Of a DNA stretch of 19,494 bases, positions 14,554 to 19,494 are shown in pieces. A program made the translations under genes and the position numbers. Below the pieces are notes generated by a model. It made no database searches. It was not told the DNA's origin and was given only the letters and a program-made list of their open reading frames with translations. Position 1 is the stretch's first letter, and every line of letters starts with the position of its first letter. Source of the DNA: Candidatus Eiseniibacteriota bacterium (lineage in GTDB: Bacteria > Joyebacterota > Joyebacteria > Joyebacterales > Joyebacteraceae); NCBI GenBank assembly GCA_030630395.1, contig DAOVNE010000001.1, forward strand, positions 1 to 19,494, read 5' to 3'.

Positions 14554-15867
14554 TCACCGCTCAACGACTTGCGACCAGAACACACCGTCAGTCACAAGCT
14601 CCCCGTCAACGTAGGCTTTGCCCTGCATCTTGCAGGTTCCTCTACGCAAGCGCAGGAGTTCCATTTCGAAACGTACTGTGTCACCAGGCAGAACCGGCCG
14701 CCTGAAACGTGCGTCCTCAATGGCCGTGAAGTAGGCCAGTGTCTTCTGCCTCTCGCGATCCTCGATCTTGGAAAGAAGCAGGAAGCCCCCGACCTGCGCC
14801 ATGGCCTCGAGCAGCACGACCCCGGGAACTATCGGGTGACCGGGAAAGTGCCCTGCGAAGAACCACTCGTTCATCGAGAAGTTCTTGAGTCCAACGACTC
14901 TTCTCTCACTCAGTTCCAGGATCCTGTCGACGAATAGAAACGGGAAGCGGTGAGGAAGCACCTTCTCTATGTCGTCTATGTCCCAACTGCTGGCCTCTGC
15001 GTATCGGATCTTGCCTGCCGAGATCGCCTTCTCCAGAGCTCGCACGAACTTCACGTTGGAGGCGTGTCCTGATTTCGAGGAGTAGACGTGCCCCTTGAGC
15101 GGCATTCCGAGAAGCGCCAGGTCACCCATCAGATCGAGGATCTTGTGGCGCACGAACTCGTCGGGGAAGCGGAGGTCACCCTTGTTGATCACTCCATCAT
15201 CACCCACAACTATGGAGTTCTCCAGACTTCCACCCTTGATAAGACCCTGTTTCTTGAGACCATCGATATCGCGCTTGAGAGCGTACGTCCGCGCAGGCGC
15301 TATCTCTTTCCTGAATGTCCCTTCGTCGATCTCGAAGCTCGCATGCTGTGTTCCGATGGTCGGGTTGTCGTAGTCGATTGTGAAGCTGATCCTGAAACCG
15401 TCGTACGGCGCTATCGTAAGATAGGCATCACCATCGAACACCGTCACGGGCTCCACGATCTCGAGATACTGCAGCGCCTCCTCCTGTTCGACGATACCTG
15501 CGTTCGTGAGGATCTGGACGATGGGGGCGCAGCTTCCGTCTGTAGGTTCAGCGGGTTCATCGCGATCGAGTTCCACGACCACATTGTCCAGACCGAGACC
15601 CGTAAGAGCCGCCAGGACATGCTCAACGGTCATGATGTTGACGCCCTTCGAGGAGAGCATCGTCCGCCTGGTGGCATCGTCCGACGTGACGGCGTGGCGG
15701 ATCAAAGCCTCGAGCGATGGCGAGCCGGGCAAGTCCACCCTGACAAACACGATGCCGCTGTTCGGGGGCGCCGGCTTGAACGTGACTGTCGTTTCCTGCC
15801 CCGTGTGAATCCCGATCCCCGTGTAGGAACACTCCCCCCCCAGAGTTCGCTGTTGGGTCCGCCTCAT
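14554..15867 (-). CDS. lpxC: Bifunctional LpxC-FabZ (UDP-3-O-acyl-GlcNAc deacetylase / 3-hydroxyacyl-ACP dehydratase)
   Basis: 437 aa from the ATG at 15867, whose A is shared with the lpxD stop; GGAGG is 4 nt upstream. Residues ~5-290 are the zinc deacetylase LpxC that commits the pathway: TVEHVLAAL (His83), RHKILDLMGD (His241, Asp245) as zinc ligands, and the general acid/base-region His268 in SGHASN. Residues ~295-437 are a complete FabZ dehydratase: IEKVLPHRFPFLFVD (300-314), GHFPGHPIVPG (339-349, catalytic His340) and LLEAMAQ (Glu354). The fusion is known mainly from Bacteroidetes, Chlorobi and relatives. It links fatty acid elongation and lipid A synthesis, which compete for 3-hydroxyacyl-ACP. 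Both active sites look intact. Confidence 0.97.
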   Translation of the reverse strand: MRRTQQRTLGGECSYTGIGIHTGQETTVTFKPAPPNSGIVFVRVDLPGSPSLEALIRHAVTSDDATRRTMLSSKGVNIMTVEHVLAALTGLGLDNVVVELDRDEPAEPTDGSCAPIVQILTNAGIVEQEEALQYLEIVEPVTVFDGDAYLTIAPYDGFRISFTIDYDNPTIGTQHASFEIDEGTFRKEIAPARTYALKRDIDGLKKQGLIKGGSLENSIVVGDDGVINKGDLRFPDEFVRHKILDLMGDLALLGMPLKGHVYSSKSGHASNVKFVRALEKAISAGKIRYAEASSWDIDDIEKVLPHRFPFLFVDRILELSERRVVGLKNFSMNEWFFAGHFPGHPIVPGVVLLEAMAQVGGFLLLSKIEDRERQKTLAYFTAIEDARFRRPVLPGDTVRFEMELLRLRRGTCKMQGKAYVDGELVTDGVFWSQVVER

Positions 15868-16907
15868 CAATCCTCCCTGTCCAGCTTTTCGAGCCGTTTC
15901 TCTATGGCGCCGACCCGCGCGAAGAGAGCCGGGAGATTGGCCAGACTGGCGCTGATTCGCTTGGCGACGGAGTGTTTCCTGGCCGGATAACCCGACATGC
16001 GAGCGCCCGCCGGCACGGAGCTCATCACTCCCGCCTGGGCGGCGATCACCGCGCCGTCTCCAATCTCTATGTGACCTGCGATTCCCGACTGCCCGGCGAG
16101 CACGACACCCTTTCCCACACGCGTGCTGCCCGATATCCCGGTCTGCGCCACGATCATCGAACCCTCTCCGATGGTCACGTTGTGCGCCACCTGAACGAGG
16201 TTGTCGATCTTGGCTCCACGATGAATCATCGTGACCCCGATCGTCGCGCGATCGATGGCCACGTTGGCTCCTATCTCGACATCATCTTCCACGACGACAA
16301 TGCCGATCTGGGGAATCTTCAGATTGACGTCTCCGTCACGCGCAAAACCAAATCCGTCGCTGCCTATGACGGCGCCTGAATGAATGATGACCCTGTCGCC
16401 GATGCGAACTCGCTCACGAACGGTGGCATTCGCGTAGATCGTCGTCCCGCTACCCACCGTGGCGTCAGGCCCGATGTAGACCCCGGGGTGTATCACGGAA
16501 TCCTTCCCGATAGTCACGCCGTCCATGACTGTCGCGCATGGGCCCACGGCTACACCTTCCCCCAGCACCGCCGTGTCGGCAACATGAGCACTGGGGTGAA
16601 CGCCCACTGCAAGCGGCGCACTACTGCTCTCAAAGAGCCCCAGGACCTTCGCAAATGCCACGGGTGCATTTGCAGCCAGAATGACGGTCTTGCCGGCGAT
16701 CGCCGGCGAGCCCGCATACTCCTCTGGCACGATGATGACGGTAGCACCCGTCGTCGCAAGGTGACGTTCGTATCGCCGATTGCCGAGAAAGGTGATATGT
16801 CCCGGCCCTGCCTCGCTGATCGGAGCGACTCCACTGACAACGGCTGACAGATCCCCGTCTGCCTTTGCTCCCACGAGTCCGGCGATCTCGGCTACGGTCA
16901 TTTCCAT
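15867..16907 (-). CDS. lpxD: UDP-3-O-(3-hydroxyacyl)glucosamine N-acyltransferase
   Basis: Adds the second 3-hydroxyacyl chain, to the 2-amino group of the lipid A precursor. 346 aa from the ATG at 16907, with GGGAG ~7 nt upstream. It has the N-terminal uridine-binding domain (~1-95, DITFL-like GHITFLGN at 36-43), then hexapeptide beta-helix repeats (~100-310). Conserved GSDGFGF lies at 182-188 and the catalytic His is His242 in QVAHNVTIG (E. coli His239). A C-terminal helix (~320-346, charged, with RLEKL) ends the protein as in the family. Its stop overlaps the lpxC-fabZ start by one base. Confidence 0.96.
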   Translation of the reverse strand: MEMTVAEIAGLVGAKADGDLSAVVSGVAPISEAGPGHITFLGNRRYERHLATTGATVIIVPEEYAGSPAIAGKTVILAANAPVAFAKVLGLFESSSAPLAVGVHPSAHVADTAVLGEGVAVGPCATVMDGVTIGKDSVIHPGVYIGPDATVGSGTTIYANATVRERVRIGDRVIIHSGAVIGSDGFGFARDGDVNLKIPQIGIVVVEDDVEIGANVAIDRATIGVTMIHRGAKIDNLVQVAHNVTIGEGSMIVAQTGISGSTRVGKGVVLAGQSGIAGHIEIGDGAVIAAQAGVMSSVPAGARMSGYPARKHSVAKRISASLANLPALFARVGAIEKRLEKLDRED

Positions 16908-16945
16908 GAACGAACTCCCACGGCCCCACGGCCCACACTGAAGCA

Positions 16946-16966
16946 GCGGCTACAGTCTCAAGCCGC
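16946..16966 (-). other. Small stem-loop between ompH and lpxD
   Basis: GCGGCT (16946-16951) pairs perfectly with AGCCGC (16961-16966) across a 9-nt loop. No T-run follows on the minus strand, so it is not a terminator. It may be an RNA processing or stability element in the 70-nt spacer, or chance in GC-rich DNA. The same spacer carries a tandem GGGCCGTG GGGCCGTG just before the lpxD ribosome site. Confidence 0.25.
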
Positions 16967-16977
16967 CCCACCTCAGG

Positions 16978-17505
16978 CTATTCGGTATTCCCATTGAGCA
17001 CGTCGATCACACGTTGCGTGAGATCCGTCCCAGGCGCCGCGTAGACAATGCTACCCATGGCAGCATCGAAGATCATGTCGTACTCGCCCTCCGACCCTAT
17101 CTCCTGGAGAATCACATTGATCCTCTCAATGGCCGGCTGCCAGAGCTCCGCCTCGCGACGTGCGGCCAGACCACTCACTCCCCAGACATCGTTCAGGAAC
17201 GACTCATAGGCCACCTGCTGCTCCTGAATCGCCTGCTGCTTCTCCATGAGCGCCTCGTTGGATAGCAGAAGCTGCTGGCTCTCAAGCTCAGCCACGAGCG
17301 CCCGGATAGCGGTCTCCATATCGCGTGCCTGCGCCTTCCAGTCATTGACGCTTGCCTGCAGCTGATTGTCTATGTCCCTCGCGCCGTCGTACTCGATGCG
17401 AATGCGCTCCGAATGAACGTAGGCCATGTCCCCAGCCGCGAAGGCCGTGGAGAATGCACAGAGCACCACAAGTGCTGTAACGATGGCCATCATCTGATGT
17501 CTCAC
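16978..17505 (-). CDS. ompH: OmpH/Skp-family periplasmic chaperone
   Basis: Periplasmic chaperone that holds unfolded outer-membrane proteins on their way to BamA. 175 aa from a GTG at 17505, supported by AGGAGG 5 nt upstream; the first ATG, four codons later, is too far from it. Residues 1-23 are a signal peptide (cleavage near AFA|AGD). A mature beta-strand start (MAYVHSERI) is followed by a long Gln/Glu/Ala-rich coiled coil (~45-115) forming the Skp tentacles. The terminal family signature is YDMIFDAAMGSIVYAAPGTD followed by LTQRVIDVLN. It lies between bamA (51-nt spacer) and lpxD, the classical order in diderm bacteria. Confidence 0.92.
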   Translation of the reverse strand: MRHQMMAIVTALVVLCAFSTAFAAGDMAYVHSERIRIEYDGARDIDNQLQASVNDWKAQARDMETAIRALVAELESQQLLLSNEALMEKQQAIQEQQVAYESFLNDVWGVSGLAARREAELWQPAIERINVILQEIGSEGEYDMIFDAAMGSIVYAAPGTDLTQRVIDVLNGNTE

Positions 17506-17556
17506 TGAAACCTCCTGCGTTGTCCTCGCTTGATGCAGTCCGATCCTGTCGACTCT

Positions 17557-19494
17557 CTAGAACTCCATCCCAAAGCGGTAGTGAACCTCCCACTCCCCTC
17601 CGAGCTCTTCATCGAATCCATATCCCATGTCGATGCCCATGTTGCCGAAGACCGGTACTTCGACGCGGACCCCAACTCCCGTACCCCAATAGAGCACCGA
17701 CGGGTGCGTCTCCTCGACGTTCTCCCATGTGTTGCCGGCGTCCACGAATGCGAGCACGTAGATGGGAATCGACTCTCCACCTTCGACGATCGGGTACTTG
17801 AGCTCGACGGAGCCGATGAGCATCGTGCGACCACCGTAGAGCTCGCGGCCGACCGGCAGGATCGACCTGTCGGTGTAGCCACGAACCCCATACAGGCCGA
17901 CGCCACCAAGCTCGAATCTCGTGTCGTCAGGTACAGTGCTCGGATCCCCGTAGCCGGTCACGATACCGGCGCGGGCACGAAGCATCAGTGTTGTGTTCAG
18001 GAAGCTGGGCACGTACTTCCTGGTTTCCAGGACGTGCCGCTGGTACTCGACATCACCGCCGAAGGCCCAGCCAACGAGGTCGACCGTGAAGCGTGTATAG
18101 CTACCCCGGCGAGGATGAAAGCGTCGGTCCGTGGTCCGCCTGGACAAGGTGGTCGTGAGTCCGCTTCTCCACTCCCATCCCTCGTCGAGTTTCACGAACT
18201 CCGTGGTGTCGTAGTGATCGACGACATCCGTCGTGTCCTCGTAGACGGGTGTGGTCAGCTCACCGTATTCGTGTAGCTTCACCTGCTCGAGCGTGTACTT
18301 CGTGTAGAGCATTGTATTGCGTGACCCCATGAACGGCCACCCGACGCGGATGTCGCCTCCCTTTCTCTCTCTCTCCACGACATAGCGGCGAGACTCATGC
18401 GAATCATCGAGTTCCCATATGTCGCTGTGCGCAGCCGAGTCGCTGAAGGCGCTCTTGTAGAAATCGTCGTCCAGAAGCCCGTATGTGTGCTTGTCGCTCG
18501 TATCGTAGATATCGAAACCGACAGACAGGTGTTTGTCCATGAACCACGGCTCGGTGAAGCCCAGCACGATCTCCGTGTTCTTCGCACCGAATTCCCACTT
18601 GAGATCGAGGTGCCTCCCGCTGCCGAACAGGTTTCCCTCCGAAAGCTCGAGGAAGCCGACGATGCCCTTCTCGCTCGTGTGGGAGACGCCAACACCGGCT
18701 CGGCCCGTCTGGCGCTCCTCGACTCTGAACACGAGGTCTATGTCGTTGGGATTCGCACTGTCGGTGAACTCCACTCCTGGGCCGTTGAAGAACCCCAGGT
18801 TGGCCACCTTGTGCTGGCTCGCGACCACGTTCGACGTCCGATAGAGATCGCCCGGCTTGATCGTGAGCTCGCGTCTTATGACCTTCTCGTTGGTTCTGGT
18901 GTTCCCCACGATGTGAATCCGGCCGACCCGTGCCGGCTCATTCTCCTCGACATGGAACAGGAGTTTCATACTGCTGTCGGACTCTACGTCTTCCTGCCGG
19001 AAGATCCTCGCATGGATGTATCCACGCTCACCGTACCATGAGTAGGCATCACGGATGACTTCATCGGCATCCACTGGAGAGTAGGTGTCCCCGGGACGGA
19101 TATGCGTCAGATCGTAGAGTGCATCCTCGGCGAAGCCCGACTGTCCGATCCACTCGATGTCGGAGACTGCGTACAGGTTGCCCTCGTCAATCAGGATGGT
19201 AACGATGGCCCTCTTGCCGTCTTCCTCATAGACCGTGTCGTAGCCGGTGGCCCTGGCATCTATGTAGCCCTCGGCCCGGTATCGATCCTCGATTCTGAGG
19301 AGATCGTCTTCCAGCACGGTCTTGTCGAGGAACGCATCCGTTCGCCACCACCGGTCTTCCTTGGTCTCCATCACATCCTTGAGCTCGCTGTCCTGGATGG
19401 ACCCGCCACTGAACTCGATCCGCTTCACTACTACCCTGCTACCCTCTTCGATACGAATAACCACGCGCACGTTGTTCCCGGAGAGGTCCTCGGA
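17557..19494 (-). CDS. bamA: Outer membrane protein assembly factor BamA (N-terminus outside window)
   Basis: Essential outer-membrane insertase for beta-barrel proteins. The frame stays open to the last base, so 645 C-terminal residues are seen and the signal peptide and first POTRA domains are missing. Counting from the right edge: the end of one POTRA (~1-17), three complete POTRA domains (~18-260; note VGRIHIVGNTRTNEKVIRRE and VFRVEERQTG), then the Omp85 16-stranded barrel. The barrel carries the loop-6 VRGY motif (~536-540) and ends in YRFGMEF with the terminal Phe used as the outer-membrane sorting signal. BamA rather than TamA is favoured by the adjacent ompH and lpxD. The promoter for the array must lie upstream, outside the window. 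Confidence 0.94.
   Translation of the reverse strand, partial: SEDLSGNNVRVVIRIEEGSRVVVKRIEFSGGSIQDSELKDVMETKEDRWWRTDAFLDKTVLEDDLLRIEDRYRAEGYIDARATGYDTVYEEDGKRAIVTILIDEGNLYAVSDIEWIGQSGFAEDALYDLTHIRPGDTYSPVDADEVIRDAYSWYGERGYIHARIFRQEDVESDSSMKLLFHVEENEPARVGRIHIVGNTRTNEKVIRRELTIKPGDLYRTSNVVASQHKVANLGFFNGPGVEFTDSANPNDIDLVFRVEERQTGRAGVGVSHTSEKGIVGFLELSEGNLFGSGRHLDLKWEFGAKNTEIVLGFTEPWFMDKHLSVGFDIYDTSDKHTYGLLDDDFYKSAFSDSAAHSDIWELDDSHESRRYVVERERKGGDIRVGWPFMGSRNTMLYTKYTLEQVKLHEYGELTTPVYEDTTDVVDHYDTTEFVKLDEGWEWRSGLTTTLSRRTTDRRFHPRRGSYTRFTVDLVGWAFGGDVEYQRHVLETRKYVPSFLNTTLMLRARAGIVTGYGDPSTVPDDTRFELGGVGLYGVRGYTDRSILPVGRELYGGRTMLIGSVELKYPIVEGGESIPIYVLAFVDAGNTWENVEETHPSVLYWGTGVGVRVEVPVFGNMGIDMGYGFDEELGGEWEVHYRFGMEF

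Noticed and set aside
15088..15990. 300-codon open frame on the + strand opposite lpxC-fabZ
   Set aside because: Antisense to a well-supported fusion gene; no domain, no ribosome site, composition typical of a shadow frame.
17530..18276. 248-codon open frame on the + strand opposite bamA
   Set aside because: Antisense shadow of the BamA barrel region; no recognisable family.

Overview
The window looks like a chromosomal piece of a GC-rich, diderm (LPS-making) bacterium. The LpxC-FabZ fusion, the BamA/OmpH pair and a secreted parallel beta-helix protein ending in a short conserved-looking tail point to the Fibrobacteres-Chlorobi-Bacteroidetes side of the tree or one of its uncultivated sister phyla (Latescibacteria-, Zixibacteria- or Eisenbacteria-like). 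That placement is inference from gene fusions and style, not from a marker gene. No rRNA, tRNA, CRISPR array, insertion sequence or prophage gene was seen.

Layout. One gene on the + strand (1-1815, 5' end outside the window) encodes a membrane-embedded spermidine-synthase-like protein. It converges on a long unidirectional array on the minus strand that fills the rest of the window. In order of transcription (right to left): bamA (N-terminus outside the window), ompH/skp, lpxD, lpxC-fabZ fusion, lpxA, [terminator-like hairpin], Gfo/Idh/MocA oxidoreductase, lpxB, an acyltransferase (DUF374/LpxJ-like)-WaaA fusion, lpxK, nadA, nadB, a MEMO-AMMECR1 fusion with a lipoprotein-like signal, and an AmmeMemoRadiSam radical SAM enzyme with an N-terminal membrane segment. 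A separate promoter then drives a secreted beta-helix protein (1878-2879).

How the genes work together. lpxA, lpxC, lpxD, lpxB, lpxK and waaA are the Raetz pathway from UDP-GlcNAc to Kdo-lipid A. Only the UDP-2,3-diacylglucosamine hydrolase step (LpxH/LpxI/LpxG) is missing, and a Gfo/Idh/MocA oxidoreductase sits where lpxI often lies. BamA and OmpH supply outer-membrane protein assembly. nadA and nadB make quinolinate for NAD. The last two genes belong to the functionally uncharacterised AmmeMemoRadiSam system, and both appear to be exported or membrane-anchored, which is unexpected for a radical SAM partner. Most neighbours overlap by 1-4 nt or are separated by fewer than 100 nt, so translational coupling is likely.

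All stretches without a gene are shorter than 125 nt. The two informative ones are 1816-1877 (three stem-loops between convergent genes) and 2880-2998 (a good sigma70-type promoter with an inverted repeat over the predicted transcription start). The most interesting items are the acyltransferase-WaaA fusion, the exported AmmeMemoRadiSam pair, the oxidoreductase between lpxA and lpxB, and the structured non-coding spots around the beta-helix gene.
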